Shown here one piece after another: positions 18,255 through 28,508 of a stretch of DNA of 45,580 nucleotides. Positions within the stretch are counted from its first letter, which is position 1. Every line of letters starts with the position of its first letter. Source of the stretch: Desulfobacteraceae bacterium (GTDB lineage: Bacteria > Desulfobacterota > Desulfobacteria > Desulfobacterales > SURF-7); NCBI GenBank assembly GCA_003599865.1, contig QZKS01000003.1:1-45580 (forward strand), in the 5' to 3' direction. The notes under the pieces were generated by a model. That model had not been told where the DNA came from, ran no database searches, and saw nothing but the letters and a program-made list of their open reading frames with translations. A program made the translations under genes and the position numbers.

Positions 18255-20933
18255 ATGCAAGAACCACATGGAATGCCGATCGAGAGTGTGTTGAAAAACC
18301 AGTCCACTTCTCCCGACCAAGGCCTGTCAGCCAACGATGCCGCGAAGCGCCTGAGCATACATGGTCCGAACGAACTCATTGAAAAGGGCAGGAAAAAGGC
18401 ATGGCGAATTCTGTTGGCCCAGGTCAAGGAAGTCATGATTCTGATTCTGCTGGCGGCGGTGGTCGTTTCAGCGGTATTGCATGAATATATGGATGCCATG
18501 GTGATTTTCGTCATTGTCGTGCTGAATACCCTTCTGGGGTTCTGGCAGGAATTTAAAGCCGAAAATGCAATGGCCGCCCTCAAAAAAATGACCGTGCCCA
18601 ATGTTCGGGTGCGTCGTGACGGCGCAGAGCAGCAAATCTCGGCCAAAGACCTGGTGCCGGGGGATGTCCTGTTAATCGAAGCCGGGAACGTTGTGCCGGC
18701 GGATGCCCGGCTGATTGAAGCCGTCAATCTTAAAGTGGCGGAAGCCGCCCTGACCGGCGAATCCGAATCAGTGGATAAACATACGCGCCAGCTGCCAGGT
18801 GGCGATATTGCACTGGCCGACCGCAAAAACATGATCTATCGGGGTACGGTGGTCACCTATGGCCGCGGACAGGCTGTTGTGACAAACACCGGCATGCACA
18901 CCGAATTAGGCAAAATCGCCTCCCTGCTTCAGGATGTTGAGGACGAGCAAACCCCGTTGCAGCGACGCCTATCGAATTTAGGCAAATCATTGGCAATGGC
19001 CGCCGTGGGGCTGATAATCGCCGTGGCCGGGTTGATGTACCTCCAGGGCGCGGGGCTGAAAGAAACGTTTATGACCGCCATCAGCATGGCGGTAGCCGCC
19101 ATTCCCGAAGGCTTGCCGGCTGTCGTCACCATCTCGCTGGCGTTGGGTGCGCAGCAGATGTTAAAGAAAAAGGCACTGATCCGGCAATTACCCGCTGTGG
19201 AAACGCTCGGCAGCGTGACCGTGATTTGTTCCGATAAAACCGGCACATTAACACAGAATAAAATGACGGTAACGGGCGTGACCTTGCCGGACCATTCCTA
19301 TACGATGGATGAGGCGGTGACCAAATCCAAAGAGGACGCTGATCTCGGCTTGTTGTTCCTGACCGGGATGCTTTGCAATGATGCCGTCATCGATGAAAAC
19401 ACACAAAACGGCATTATCGGCGATCCCACCGAAGGCGCGCTGGTCGTTGCCGCCCGGAAGACGGGACTGATTCAACAGGATCTCAAGAACCTGATGCCCC
19501 GGGTTCGTGAATTACCTTTCGATTCCGACCGCAAACGCATGTCGACAGTTCACCTTTTGCCGGCTTCTTCTCAGGGGCAGATTCCGGATTCCATTCTATT
19601 TTCCTTGAAACAGCAGGAGCATACCGGTTACCTTGTGCTGAGCAAAGGGGCAACCGATGGCCTGATCGAAGTGTGCCGACACATTCGGATAAACGGCGCT
19701 GTTGAACTTTTTACCGAACAAAAGAAAACCCAAGTTTTGGCTGAAAACACCGCGATGGCGAAAAGCGGCATCCGGGTGCTTGGATTGGCCTTTCGCCCCA
19801 TCGAAGCCGATGCGCTGGATCGACCCGAAAGCTACGAGCAAAACCTTATTTTTCTCGGCATGGCCGGCATGCTCGATCCGGCTCGCCCCGAGGCGGTCAA
19901 ATCCGTGCGGATTTGCAAGCAGGCCGGAATACGGACGGTGATGATCACCGGCGATCATCCTCTGACAGCCGTGGCCATCGCCAGGGAGCTGGGCCTGACG
20001 ACCAACGACAGCTTTCTGACCGGCCAGGACATTGAAAAAATGAGCGCCCAGGAACGTCATGCCCGGATTCCGGAAACTTCCGTTTTTGCCCGGGTCTCGC
20101 CCGAGCATAAGATGATCATCATCGACGTGTTGCAGGCGCATCATCAGGTCGTCGCGATGACGGGTGACGGGGTGAACGATGCACCGGCGCTGAAATCGGC
20201 CGACATTGGCGTGGCAATGGGTATTACGGGTACCGATGTCAGCAAAGAATCATCGGATATGGTCCTGCTGGATGATAATTTCGCTACCATCGTCGCTGCC
20301 GTCAAAGAAGGGCGTCGCATTTACGATAATATCCGGAAATTCGTCCGATACATCCTCACCGGCAATACCGGCGAAATCGTCGTCATGATTGTCGGACCGC
20401 TATTAGGCATGCCTCTGCCGCTGCTGCCGATTCAAATTTTGTGGATCAATCTGGTGACCGATGGCGTACCGGCTATTGCGCTGGGATTTGAAGAAGCCGA
20501 GCACGATGTGATGAAACGCCCGCCGCACAACCCAGGGGAAGGGATTTTCGCCCGGGGACTGGGATGGCAAATTCTCGCCATGGGCCTGATCGTCGGTTTA
20601 ATTTCCGTGGCGGCCGGATACTGGTTCTGGAATGACGGAACAGGTTCGAAGGCCTGGCAGACCATGGTGTTTACCATGCTCACTTTCTGTCAGATGGCCT
20701 ATGCGCTGTGTGTCCGAAAGCAGGAGCAATCATTGTTTACGTATTCCTGGTTCAGCAATTCCATATTGCTGCTGGCAGTGGGCGTCACACTGGCCTTGCA
20801 ATTGATTTTAATCTATGTGCCATTTTTCAACACTGTATTCCGCACAACGCCTCTGCGATGGGAGGAACTTGGCATCTGTGCCGCAGGAGCTGGGGTCATC
20901 ATACTGATAACGGAATTAAAAAAAATGTATTGA
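18255..20933 (+). CDS. P-type (P2A, SERCA-like) cation-transporting ATPase
   Basis: An 892-residue P-type ATPase that probably exports Ca2+, though related pumps move Na+ or Mn2+. It has an N-terminal cation-ATPase domain, the actuator motif LTGES, the membrane motif PEGLP, the phosphorylation site DKTGT (Asp about 327), the ATP-binding DPARPEA region, the hinge TGDGVNDAPAL, and membrane ligands in GNTGE and NLVTDGVPA. The ATG at 18255 with AAGGACA upstream is preferred to an in-frame start at 18144 that would add a non-homologous leader. It lies between two direct repeats and separates lptE from the palindrome next to rpsT, which suggests insertion or local rearrangement. Confidence 0.93.
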   Translation: MQEPHGMPIESVLKNQSTSPDQGLSANDAAKRLSIHGPNELIEKGRKKAWRILLAQVKEVMILILLAAVVVSAVLHEYMDAMVIFVIVVLNTLLGFWQEFKAENAMAALKKMTVPNVRVRRDGAEQQISAKDLVPGDVLLIEAGNVVPADARLIEAVNLKVAEAALTGESESVDKHTRQLPGGDIALADRKNMIYRGTVVTYGRGQAVVTNTGMHTELGKIASLLQDVEDEQTPLQRRLSNLGKSLAMAAVGLIIAVAGLMYLQGAGLKETFMTAISMAVAAIPEGLPAVVTISLALGAQQMLKKKALIRQLPAVETLGSVTVICSDKTGTLTQNKMTVTGVTLPDHSYTMDEAVTKSKEDADLGLLFLTGMLCNDAVIDENTQNGIIGDPTEGALVVAARKTGLIQQDLKNLMPRVRELPFDSDRKRMSTVHLLPASSQGQIPDSILFSLKQQEHTGYLVLSKGATDGLIEVCRHIRINGAVELFTEQKKTQVLAENTAMAKSGIRVLGLAFRPIEADALDRPESYEQNLIFLGMAGMLDPARPEAVKSVRICKQAGIRTVMITGDHPLTAVAIARELGLTTNDSFLTGQDIEKMSAQERHARIPETSVFARVSPEHKMIIIDVLQAHHQVVAMTGDGVNDAPALKSADIGVAMGITGTDVSKESSDMVLLDDNFATIVAAVKEGRRIYDNIRKFVRYILTGNTGEIVVMIVGPLLGMPLPLLPIQILWINLVTDGVPAIALGFEEAEHDVMKRPPHNPGEGIFARGLGWQILAMGLIVGLISVAAGYWFWNDGTGSKAWQTMVFTMLTFCQMAYALCVRKQEQSLFTYSWFSNSILLLAVGVTLALQLILIYVPFFNTVFRTTPLRWEELGICAAGAGVIILITELKKMY

Positions 20934-20948
20934 ACGTCAAAAGATCGC

Positions 20949-20972
20949 CAGTGGCCTGCCGGTGCGCCACTG
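20949..20972 (+). terminator. Hairpin downstream of the ATPase gene
   Basis: A perfect 7-bp stem CAGTGGC/GCCACTG with a 10-nt GC-rich loop, starting 15 bp after the ATPase stop. No T-run follows, so termination by it is uncertain. Confidence 0.4.
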
Positions 20973-21025
20973 TGTCTGCCGGCACCTCGGAGGTGAAACT
21001 GTTTTTTGCCTTCAGAACCCTGAAT

Positions 21026-21047
21026 CTGGCAGATGATTTTTAGCCGG
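21026..21047 (+). repeat. Direct repeat flanking the ATPase gene, right copy
   Basis: Repeats the lptE 3' end, including TTTTTAGCCGG, with one mismatch; the sequence before it is unrelated to lptE. Its last four bases form the start of the palindrome at 21044-21082. Confidence 0.8.
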
Positions 21048-21082
21048 TTTGCCTTACGGATTATTGGGATAAGGCAAACCGG
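21044..21082. terminator. Palindrome between convergent lptE/ATPase and rpsT transcripts
   Basis: A 13-bp perfect stem (CCGGTTTGCCTTA with its complement) and a 13-nt loop, placed between convergent genes and ending 8 bp before the rpsT stop. It can serve both directions. T-runs are lacking on both sides, so the terminator call is by position and stem strength. Confidence 0.6.
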
Positions 21083-21089
21083 GAATCAA

Positions 21090-21353
21090 TCAGGCTGATT
21101 TGGAATTGACCAGTTTTGACAGACGTGAAATTTTTCTGGCGGCTGTCCGCTTATGGATAGCACCCTTTTTGGCAGCTTTATCAATGATTGACTTGGCTGT
21201 GTTCAGCGTATCTGAAGTGTCTTTTCCTGCATCCGCTGAACCAAGGCGAACTTCCTTAACGATATTCTTGACTCTCGTTTTGATCGCTTTGTTCCGCATC
21301 TGCCTGTTTTCGTTTTGTTTTGCACGTTTTAATGCAGATTTGTGGTTTGCCAA
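21090..21353 (-). CDS. rpsT: 30S ribosomal protein S20
   Basis: An 87-residue basic protein beginning MANHKSALKRAKQNENRQMRNKAIKTR, a clear S20, which binds 16S rRNA. The start is TTG at 21353 with AAGGAG about ten bases upstream. E. coli rpsT also begins with UUG, where the weak start is tied to autoregulation, so this start may matter for control here too. The gene is monocistronic with its own promoter. Confidence 0.97.
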   Translation of the reverse strand: MANHKSALKRAKQNENRQMRNKAIKTRVKNIVKEVRLGSADAGKDTSDTLNTAKSIIDKAAKKGAIHKRTAARKISRLSKLVNSKSA

Positions 21354-21403
21354 CTTGATTTACTCCTTTAAGGGTTGTTATTTTTGATCAAACTGAACTG
21401 GAA

Positions 21404-21432
21404 TAAATAATGAAACTTTCCATATCTGTCAA
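21404..21432 (-). promoter_or_regulatory. Probable rpsT promoter
   Basis: On the minus strand, TTGACA (21432-21427), a 17-nt spacer and TATTTA (21409-21404). The -35 is perfect and the -10 is weak, about 50 bp ahead of the rpsT start. Confidence 0.6.
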
Positions 21433-21445
21433 GTGAATATTTGAA

Positions 21446-21877
21446 TTAAAGGGTATAAACATTATCCCCATTAATCACCACCACACCATTTTTCTGCAGC
21501 ATCTTCACTGCTTCCTCCAGTTTTTCAAATCGGAATATCATGACGGCATTGTTGGAATTCGGCTGCACAAATGCATACATGTACTCGACATTGATATTTT
21601 CTTTCTGCAGGATGTCCAGAATTTTATGCAGGCCGCCGGGTTTGTCTTCCACCTCTACTGCCACGACAAAGGTTTTTCCCACCGTGAAGTTATGCTGTTT
21701 CAGGGCTTCTTCCGCCCGTTGATTGTTGTCAACAATCAGCCGCAGAACGCCGAAGTCGGACGTGTCTGCCAGGGACAATGCCCGGATGTTTACTCCGGCT
21801 TGTGCCAGGATACCGGTAACTTCTGCGATCCGACCGGATTTGTTTTCCAAAAAAACCGAAATCTGTTCAACCTTCAT
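21446..21877 (-). CDS. Tandem ACT-domain protein
   Basis: A 143-residue protein made of two ACT domains: [20 protein letters not shown] with [16 protein letters not shown], then [20 protein letters not shown] with [14 protein letters not shown] domains bind amino acids or similar small ligands. The ATG at 21877 with AAGGAGG upstream is chosen over an in-frame start at 21901. It directly follows the phenylacetate-CoA ligase gene, a pairing common in anaerobic bacteria and archaea; it may sense the aromatic acid or amino acid handled there. Confidence 0.92.
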   Translation of the reverse strand: MKVEQISVFLENKSGRIAEVTGILAQAGVNIRALSLADTSDFGVLRLIVDNNQRAEEALKQHNFTVGKTFVVAVEVEDKPGGLHKILDILQKENINVEYMYAFVQPNSNNAVMIFRFEKLEEAVKMLQKNGVVVINGDNVYTL

Positions 21878-21916
21878 ATCTGACCTCCTTAGCGGGTTCA
21901 TATCTCAGTTGTGCTT

Positions 21917-23218
21917 TTAAAGTCTCCGGTTATCAATGACGCGAACCGCTTTTCCTTCACTTCTCGCAATGGTTTTCGGTTCGACCAGTTTGACGGCGGC
22001 AGAAACACCTAACAGTTCCTTGATGTCTTTGGAGATTTTTTTCTCCAGGTTCTGGAGATTCCGGACCTCATCCGAGAACAGTTTTTCATCGACTTCCACG
22101 AGAACGGACAATGTGTCCAGGTTGTCCTTCCGATCCACAACCAGTTGATAATGGGGGGCAACTCCGTCCACCTGCATCAGTACACTTTCAATTTGAGACG
22201 GAAAGACATTGACTCCCCGGATGATCAGCATGTCGTCTGTCCTGCCGCTGACACGCTTCATTCGTACATGGGATCGTCCGCAGATGCATGGCTCGGGATT
22301 CAGGGCGGAGATGTCTCTTGTCCGGTACCGGATGACCGGAAATGCTTCTTTTGTAATGGAGGTGAACACCAGTTCTCCGACTTCGCCGTAAGGCAGGACA
22401 TCACCGGTTTCCGGGTTAATGATTTCGGCGATAAAATGATCTTCAAACACATGAAGGCCTTTTTTTGCCTGATAACATTCAATGGCAACACCCGGTCCCA
22501 TCACCTCACTGAGACCATATATATCGACCGCCGTGATGTTCAGCTTGTTTTCAATTTCCTGCCGCATGTTTTCAGACCAGGGTTCTGCACCGAAAATGCC
22601 GAATTTAAATTTCAGATCTTTAAATGAAACGCCCATTTCTTCAGCCACTTCTGCAAGATGGAGGGTATAGGAAGGTGTGGCTGTCAGGATGGTGGGGCCG
22701 AAATCTTTCATAATAACGATTTGCCTTTTGGTGTTGCCGCCGGAAACCGGTATGATGGAAGCCCCGAGTTTTTCCGCTCCATAATGAACGCCGAGTCCGC
22801 CGGTGAAAAGTCCGTATCCATAGGCATTGTGGATAATATCACCCCGCCAGGCACCGCCTGCTGCCAGCGAACGCGCCATCAGTTCGGACCATGTTCCGAT
22901 GTCGCGGGCCGTATATCCGACAACCGTGGGCTGGCCTGTGGTCCCGGATGAGGCGTGAATACGGACAACATTATCCATGGGCACGGCAAACATGCCGAAC
23001 GGGTAATTATCACGCAAGTCCTGTTTGGTCGTAAACGGCAGCTTCTGTAAATCTTTCAGGGTTTTGATTTCAGATGGCGTGATCCCTGCCTTTTCAAATT
23101 TTTCCTGGTAAAATGGAACGGTTGCATAGACACGTTCAAGCGTTGCTTGAAGTCTTCTCAGCTGGATGGCTTCCAGTGCCTCTCTGGGCATGGTTTCGTA
23201 TTCAATATTGAAAATCAT
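21917..23218 (-). CDS. paaK: Phenylacetate-CoA ligase
   Basis: A 433-residue adenylate-forming ligase of the PaaK family, which makes phenylacetyl-CoA or a related aryl-acetyl-CoA from the acid, ATP and CoA. Motifs are the N-terminal [32 protein letters not shown], the phosphate loop [27 protein letters not shown], the hinge RYRTRDIS and [23 protein letters not shown]. In anaerobes such enzymes often serve fermentation or oxidation of aromatic amino acids. The neighbours are an ACT protein and an enoyl-CoA hydratase. GAGGAAAA precedes the start. Confidence 0.95.
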   Translation of the reverse strand: MIFNIEYETMPREALEAIQLRRLQATLERVYATVPFYQEKFEKAGITPSEIKTLKDLQKLPFTTKQDLRDNYPFGMFAVPMDNVVRIHASSGTTGQPTVVGYTARDIGTWSELMARSLAAGGAWRGDIIHNAYGYGLFTGGLGVHYGAEKLGASIIPVSGGNTKRQIVIMKDFGPTILTATPSYTLHLAEVAEEMGVSFKDLKFKFGIFGAEPWSENMRQEIENKLNITAVDIYGLSEVMGPGVAIECYQAKKGLHVFEDHFIAEIINPETGDVLPYGEVGELVFTSITKEAFPVIRYRTRDISALNPEPCICGRSHVRMKRVSGRTDDMLIIRGVNVFPSQIESVLMQVDGVAPHYQLVVDRKDNLDTLSVLVEVDEKLFSDEVRNLQNLEKKISKDIKELLGVSAAVKLVEPKTIARSEGKAVRVIDNRRL

Positions 23219-23274
23219 CGTGTTTTCCTCTGTCCGGGTTCCCGTTCTCCCCTGTCGGATATCGGGAAATCTGA

Positions 23275-24069
23275 TTATTTGTTAAGCCGCCCTTTAAATA
23301 CCGGCTGTCTTTTTTCCAGAAAAGCACTGGTGCCTTCTTTGGCATCTTCTCCGGCCATGCAGATGGAGAATGCATCGATTTCCAGTTTGCAGCCGGTGGC
23401 AAGATCAACATCCATGCCGCTGTTAACAGCCTGTTTGGCAGCCCGGAGGCTGACCCGTCCCTTTGAAGCGATAGTGTTGGCTGTTTTCATCACTTCTTCC
23501 ATGAGGGTTTCGGGAGGCAGGACCTTATTGACCATTCCGATCTCATATGCGGTGGATGCATTTATCATTTTGCCGGTAAAGATCAACTCTTTTGCCATAT
23601 TTTTTCCAATCTGGCGCGGCAGACGCTGGGTTCCGCCAAACCCGGGAATAAGGCCCAGGGTGATTTCCGGAAGGCCGAATTTTGCATTTTCAGAGGCATA
23701 GATAAAATCGCATGCCAGGGCGATTTCACTGCCGCCCCCCAGGGCAAACCCGTTGACGGCAGCGATCACCGGAATCGGCAGTTCCTGAATCCTGTTCATG
23801 ACCCGATGGCCGATTTCCGCGAAGTATTTTGCCTGAATGGAATCCAGGGTTTTTGCCAGTTCCGTAATATCCGCACCGGCGACAAATGCCTTGTCTCCGG
23901 CACCGGTCAGGATCAGTACCCGGATCTCCTGGTTTTTCTGAATCTCGTCCAGCGCTGTCGTCACCTCCAGCAAAAGTGCCTGGTTCAGTGCATTCAGTGC
24001 TTTGGGGCGATTGAATGTGATGACGGCGATGTTGTTGTTAACTTGAAAGATGATATTCGTATATTCCAT
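23275..24069 (-). CDS. Enoyl-CoA hydratase (crotonase type)
   Basis: A 264-residue crotonase-superfamily protein. The oxyanion-hole segments ([13 protein letters not shown] and [17 protein letters not shown]) and both catalytic glutamates (in GGGSEIAL and [20 protein letters not shown]) are present, so it should be an active hydratase, probably of short-chain enoyl-CoA such as crotonyl-CoA. CGGAGGAAATC precedes the ATG. No acyl-CoA dehydrogenase or thiolase is beside it, so the pathway is not defined by the window. Confidence 0.95.
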   Translation of the reverse strand: MEYTNIIFQVNNNIAVITFNRPKALNALNQALLLEVTTALDEIQKNQEIRVLILTGAGDKAFVAGADITELAKTLDSIQAKYFAEIGHRVMNRIQELPIPVIAAVNGFALGGGSEIALACDFIYASENAKFGLPEITLGLIPGFGGTQRLPRQIGKNMAKELIFTGKMINASTAYEIGMVNKVLPPETLMEEVMKTANTIASKGRVSLRAAKQAVNSGMDVDLATGCKLEIDAFSICMAGEDAKEGTSAFLEKRQPVFKGRLNK

Positions 24070-24092
24070 GATTTCCTCCGTTTTGTAGATCG

Positions 24093-25808
24093 TTATGATG
24101 GCTCATCCGGATTTTTTCGGTTAAAGGCAGTCGGATTTGTTTCTTTGATATATTTCCGGATTCCATGGACGATGGAATCACATAAGCGTTCCTGATAGGT
24201 GGAGTTGCTCAGTCTTTTGCATTCGGTCGGATTACTGATAAATGCGGTTTCAACGAGAATGGCCGGCATCTGAGCGCCCAGGAGAACGTAAAACGGCGCT
24301 TGCTTGACGCCCTTGCTTTTGATCTGGTTATATTGTCCCTTCAGGGTGTGATACATGGAATCCTGAACATGTGTCGCCAGTCTGCTGGATTCATTGATTT
24401 TTGCATTCTGCATTAAATCAATGAGAATGGACTGAAGATCACTGATGTTCTTGGTGGATGTTGCATTTTCCTTGGCGGCAACCCGAATCGATTCATCATC
24501 GGTCGCCAGGTTCAGGAAGTAGGTTTCAATACCATAGGCCCTGTGATCCCTGGATGCATTTGTATGAATCGAAATAAACAGGTCCGCATTTTTTGTGTTC
24601 GCAATCGCCGTCCGTTCCTCAAGAGTCAGGAATATATCGGTCTCCCGGGTCAGGATCACATTGCAATCAACGGTATCCTTGATTTTCCTGGCCAGTTTTT
24701 TGGCCAGGTTCAACACGATATCTTTTTCATGGGTTCCCTTGATGTATCCCGGCGCACCATAATCATGCCCCCCATGCCCGGGATCGATAACGATGGTTCG
24801 GACACCCAATGCCAGCTGTTTGGCAATGGCACTGGGGGATATTTTGGAACCGGATGGAGAATGGTATCCATTGTCAGGGATTGACTTTTTGGCATACTGA
24901 ACCGGCTGTCCGTCTTTACCCCATACGTCTATAACGATTCGAAACGGATTTTTTAAGGAAAAGATTTTATAATTCTTAAAGGATTTGATATCGATGACGA
25001 CCCTGACCGTATCGGTTGTATATTGTCCGGCACGGGCATCCTTCAGCAGATCGTCATTGATCTGTTTCGTTTTTTCAAATGTCTTGCCGAGCCTGCTTTG
25101 ATTCAGATCCACATAAAGCCGCTGCGGTTTGCTGATGGAAGGATCTTTTTTCAGAAGGTGATGGGTAAATGTGGTGTCCTTGTCTGCATCAATAACGATC
25201 CTGGTGTAATTCGGATTCGACCAGAACCGGAGATCCTTTATCGTTGAAAAATTTTTCGGAAAGGTAATGGGCGTGATTTCTTTTGCGGCCAGCTGTATTT
25301 CCGGTTGTATCAACGGTTTCGGGGGTGTATCGTTTTTTTTGGGGAGCAGGGCGGTGTTTTTTTCCTTGTGATATGTTTTGTCGGCTTTCGTTGCAGGACT
25401 ATTGCCGGCGATCCGGCTGATTTCATCCGCTGCCTTTGCTTTATACCGGCTGCCCGGGTATTGATTGATAATTTTTTTAAAAATATCAATCGCTTCCTTT
25501 CTGTCTTCCTCTTTGTTGGACCATTTGGACAGTTTGGCATAGAGCACACCGGTTTTATACATCCCGGCGGCAGCCCACGGACCGGATGGATCCAGGATGT
25601 AGACCTCCTGGTATTGTTGAATACACTGCAGCCAGTTGCGCCGGTATTGCTGTTTTTTTTGATCGCCAAGAAGTTGTTTAAAGGTGGATTCTGCCTGATA
25701 ATACCGGGTTTTCGGAGATTTTTCCGCAACAGCAGTGGTGCAGAAAAGCAATACGCTGCAGAAAAACGATATGACAAGGGCTGTTTTTTTGGTTTCAATC
25801 ATCATCAT
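24093..25808 (-). CDS. amiC: N-acetylmuramoyl-L-alanine amidase (AMIN + Amidase_3)
   Basis: A 571-residue exported peptidoglycan amidase. It has an N-terminal signal (VISFFCSVLLFCTTAVA), a helical TPR-like region (LQCIQQYQEVYILDPSGPWAAAGMY), a linker, an AMIN targeting domain (NPNYTRIVIDADKDTTFTHH to FRIVIDVWG), and a C-terminal zinc amidase domain with VIDPGHGGHDYGA, SIHTNASRD and ILVETAFISNP supplying metal ligands and the catalytic Glu. It cuts septal peptidoglycan in daughter-cell separation. Its start overlaps the mutS stop, so translation is coupled. The extra N-terminal TPR-like region is a variation on E. coli AmiC. Confidence 0.93.
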   Translation of the reverse strand: MMMIETKKTALVISFFCSVLLFCTTAVAEKSPKTRYYQAESTFKQLLGDQKKQQYRRNWLQCIQQYQEVYILDPSGPWAAAGMYKTGVLYAKLSKWSNKEEDRKEAIDIFKKIINQYPGSRYKAKAADEISRIAGNSPATKADKTYHKEKNTALLPKKNDTPPKPLIQPEIQLAAKEITPITFPKNFSTIKDLRFWSNPNYTRIVIDADKDTTFTHHLLKKDPSISKPQRLYVDLNQSRLGKTFEKTKQINDDLLKDARAGQYTTDTVRVVIDIKSFKNYKIFSLKNPFRIVIDVWGKDGQPVQYAKKSIPDNGYHSPSGSKISPSAIAKQLALGVRTIVIDPGHGGHDYGAPGYIKGTHEKDIVLNLAKKLARKIKDTVDCNVILTRETDIFLTLEERTAIANTKNADLFISIHTNASRDHRAYGIETYFLNLATDDESIRVAAKENATSTKNISDLQSILIDLMQNAKINESSRLATHVQDSMYHTLKGQYNQIKSKGVKQAPFYVLLGAQMPAILVETAFISNPTECKRLSNSTYQERLCDSIVHGIRKYIKETNPTAFNRKNPDEPS

Positions 25809-28444
25809 GTAACAATACTGTCTGCTTTTTCCTTTAACTTACATAAATAGTTGATGGCATCAATAGGGGTCATTGTCAAAATATTCAGCTTCTGTAAATT
25901 CCGGATAATGATTTCATCCGGTTTTTGAAACAGGCTGAGCTGAACCTGTCCTTTTGATTCTTCACCGGTGCTGATTTGTTTTTTCAGTCCCGATCCGTTG
26001 CGGTTGTCACGCTCCACCCTGGAAAGGACCTTTTTGGCGCGCCGGACAATCGATTCCGGTATCCCTGCGAGTCGGGCCACCTGGATACCATAGCTTCTGT
26101 TTGTGCTGCCTTCAACAAGTTTTCGAAGAAAAATGATTTCATCATTCCATTCTTTTACCGCAATGTTGAAATTCCGGACCCGGGGCTTCTGGTCTGCCAG
26201 ATCGGTCAACTCGTGATAGTGGGTCGCAAACAGGGTTTTTACTCCTTTTCCTTCCAGGTCGTGCAGGTACTCGGCCACGGCCCATGCGATGCTCAGCCCA
26301 TCGTAGGTGCTTGTTCCTCTTCCGATCTCATCCATGATGACCAGACTGCGGGGGGTGGCATTGTTCATGATGTTGGCGGTTTCTTCCATCTCGACCATAA
26401 ACGTGCTTCGGCCGGAAGAGAGATTGTCCAATGCGCCGACACGTGTGAAAATTCTGTCGGTAACGCAGAGGGATGCATTCCGGGCAGGAACAAAGGACCC
26501 CATTTGCGCCAGAATGGAGAGAATGGCAACCTGGCGGAGAACCGTTGATTTTCCGGCCATATTCGGCCCGGTGATCATCAGGATCTGATTTTCTGCATTA
26601 TCCAGCCGGATGTCATTGGGTATATATCTTTCCCCGGTGATCAACTTTTCAACTACAGGATGCCGTCCTTCCCGGATATCGATCACTCCATCGGTGTTGA
26701 TTTCCGGCTGCGTGTAATTATTCTGTTCCGCGACTTCCGACAGGTTGAACAGGCAGTCAACGGATGCCAGGAAATCCGCGGTCTTAAGGATTTCCGTATT
26801 GGTCATGATAATTTTTTCCCGGAGTTCGGTAAATAGCCTGTATTCAAGATCTGCCATGAGTTCATGTGCATTCAGCACTTTGGTTTCAAATGTTTTCAGC
26901 TCCTCCGTGATATACCGTTCCGCATTGACAAGGGTCTGCTTCCGGATATAATGCTCAGGCACCGATTCGGCGTGGGTTCTCGGCACTTCAATATAATAAC
27001 CGAATATTTTGTTGTATTTTACCTTTAAGGAATTGATTTTTGTTTTTTCTTTTTCTGCCGCTTCCAGCCTCACCAGCCAGCCCTTGCCGTCCTGGCTGAT
27101 CCGGATCAATTCATCCAGTTTTTCATGATATCCGGATTTGATCATTCCCCCTTCATGGATGACGGGGGGAGCATCCTCCCGTATGGCTTTTTCAATCAGG
27201 TCCGCAAGATCCTTCAGTTTTTCAAGGGTCTGGTCCTTGTATTCCGGATGAAGCTGAAATTCTTCCGATGTCAGTCCGCTGAGGATGGACACGATCTCCG
27301 GTATTTTCTTCAGGGAATTTTTCAATGCCGTAAGATCCCGGGCATTGGCTCTTCCCATAGTGATTTTACCGGTCAGTCTTTCCATGTCGTATATGGATTT
27401 CAGGCTTTCCCGGACCCGGAACCGGCATTCCATTTCGGATTTTCCTTCCGCCACTGCGTTCAGTCTTTTCCGGATCCGATCCATGTCGATCAGGGGATAT
27501 CGAAGCCATTGTTTCAATCGACGGCTTCCCATGGCGGTTATGCACTGATCCATAATACCCAGCAGGGTGCCCGTCCGCTTGCCGGAACGGATGTTTTCCA
27601 TGAGTTCCAGATTCCTGCAGCTCATCTCGTCCACCATCAGAAAACCATCCAGAGAATAGGGTTCGATATGGTTGAGGTGCTCCGTTTTCTGTTTCTGGGT
27701 TTCACGAACATAGGCCAGCAAGGCTCCGGCAGCTCCGATTCCCATGGTGGCGTCTTCACAGCCGAACCCCTCAAGGCTTCTCGTCCGAAACTGTTCAATC
27801 AGGATTTCCCTTCCGGTTTTGGGATTGAATTCCTTGTCCGGCAGAAAGGATATTAGTTTTTCCGAAAAGGCCTGGAGCAGCTTTTCGTGATTTTTGCCGG
27901 CCCTCATGGATTCCGGCAGCAGGATTTCACTGGGGGCGATGCGAAGGGATTCATCCATGACGGCATCGATTCTGTCGGACTCCGTCATCCGGAAGGTTCC
28001 GGTGGAAATATCCAGAAAGGAGATCCCCATGATGGAATGGTTGGCTGAAATGGCCAGGATGTAATTGTTGGATTTTTCATCCAGGAGGTTGTTGTCGACG
28101 ATCATGCCCGGGGTGATGATCCGGATGACATCTCTTTGGACCAGACCTTTTGCAAGAGCCGGATCTTCGGTCTGTTCGCATATGGCAACCTTGTATCCTT
28201 TGTCAATGAGGCGGCCGATGTAACTGTCCGCGGCCCGCGCCGGTATCCCGCACATGGGAATGGCATCTTCATTTTTTTTGTTACGGGAGGTCAGGGTGAT
28301 TTCAAGGATTTTGGAGGCGGTTACGGCATCCTCAAAAAACATTTCATAAAAGTCTCCCATCCGATAGAACAGGATGGCGTCGTTATATTTCTCCTTGATG
28401 GAGAGGTATTGCCTAACCATCGGTGTTTCTTTGGGGTCGTTCAT
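25805..28444 (-). CDS. mutS: DNA mismatch repair protein MutS
   Basis: An 879-residue MutS1-type mismatch-recognition ATPase. The N-terminal domain has the Phe-x-Glu wedge (RMGDFYEMFFEDA). The connector, lever and clamp domains are followed by the ATPase with Walker A GPNMAGKSTVLRQ, LSSGRSTFMVEM, Walker B LVIMDEIGRGTSTYDGLS and FATHYHEL. A C-terminal tail follows, and the length fits MutS1. No mutL is in the window. Confidence 0.98.
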   Translation of the reverse strand: MNDPKETPMVRQYLSIKEKYNDAILFYRMGDFYEMFFEDAVTASKILEITLTSRNKKNEDAIPMCGIPARAADSYIGRLIDKGYKVAICEQTEDPALAKGLVQRDVIRIITPGMIVDNNLLDEKSNNYILAISANHSIMGISFLDISTGTFRMTESDRIDAVMDESLRIAPSEILLPESMRAGKNHEKLLQAFSEKLISFLPDKEFNPKTGREILIEQFRTRSLEGFGCEDATMGIGAAGALLAYVRETQKQKTEHLNHIEPYSLDGFLMVDEMSCRNLELMENIRSGKRTGTLLGIMDQCITAMGSRRLKQWLRYPLIDMDRIRKRLNAVAEGKSEMECRFRVRESLKSIYDMERLTGKITMGRANARDLTALKNSLKKIPEIVSILSGLTSEEFQLHPEYKDQTLEKLKDLADLIEKAIREDAPPVIHEGGMIKSGYHEKLDELIRISQDGKGWLVRLEAAEKEKTKINSLKVKYNKIFGYYIEVPRTHAESVPEHYIRKQTLVNAERYITEELKTFETKVLNAHELMADLEYRLFTELREKIIMTNTEILKTADFLASVDCLFNLSEVAEQNNYTQPEINTDGVIDIREGRHPVVEKLITGERYIPNDIRLDNAENQILMITGPNMAGKSTVLRQVAILSILAQMGSFVPARNASLCVTDRIFTRVGALDNLSSGRSTFMVEMEETANIMNNATPRSLVIMDEIGRGTSTYDGLSIAWAVAEYLHDLEGKGVKTLFATHYHELTDLADQKPRVRNFNIAVKEWNDEIIFLRKLVEGSTNRSYGIQVARLAGIPESIVRRAKKVLSRVERDNRNGSGLKKQISTGEESKGQVQLSLFQKPDEIIIRNLQKLNILTMTPIDAINYLCKLKEKADSIVT

Positions 28445-28508
28445 AAATTCCGACAGATTTTTTTCCTACCGTATTGTTTTTCCGTATGGCTGCCCGTGCA
28501 TCTTTGAT

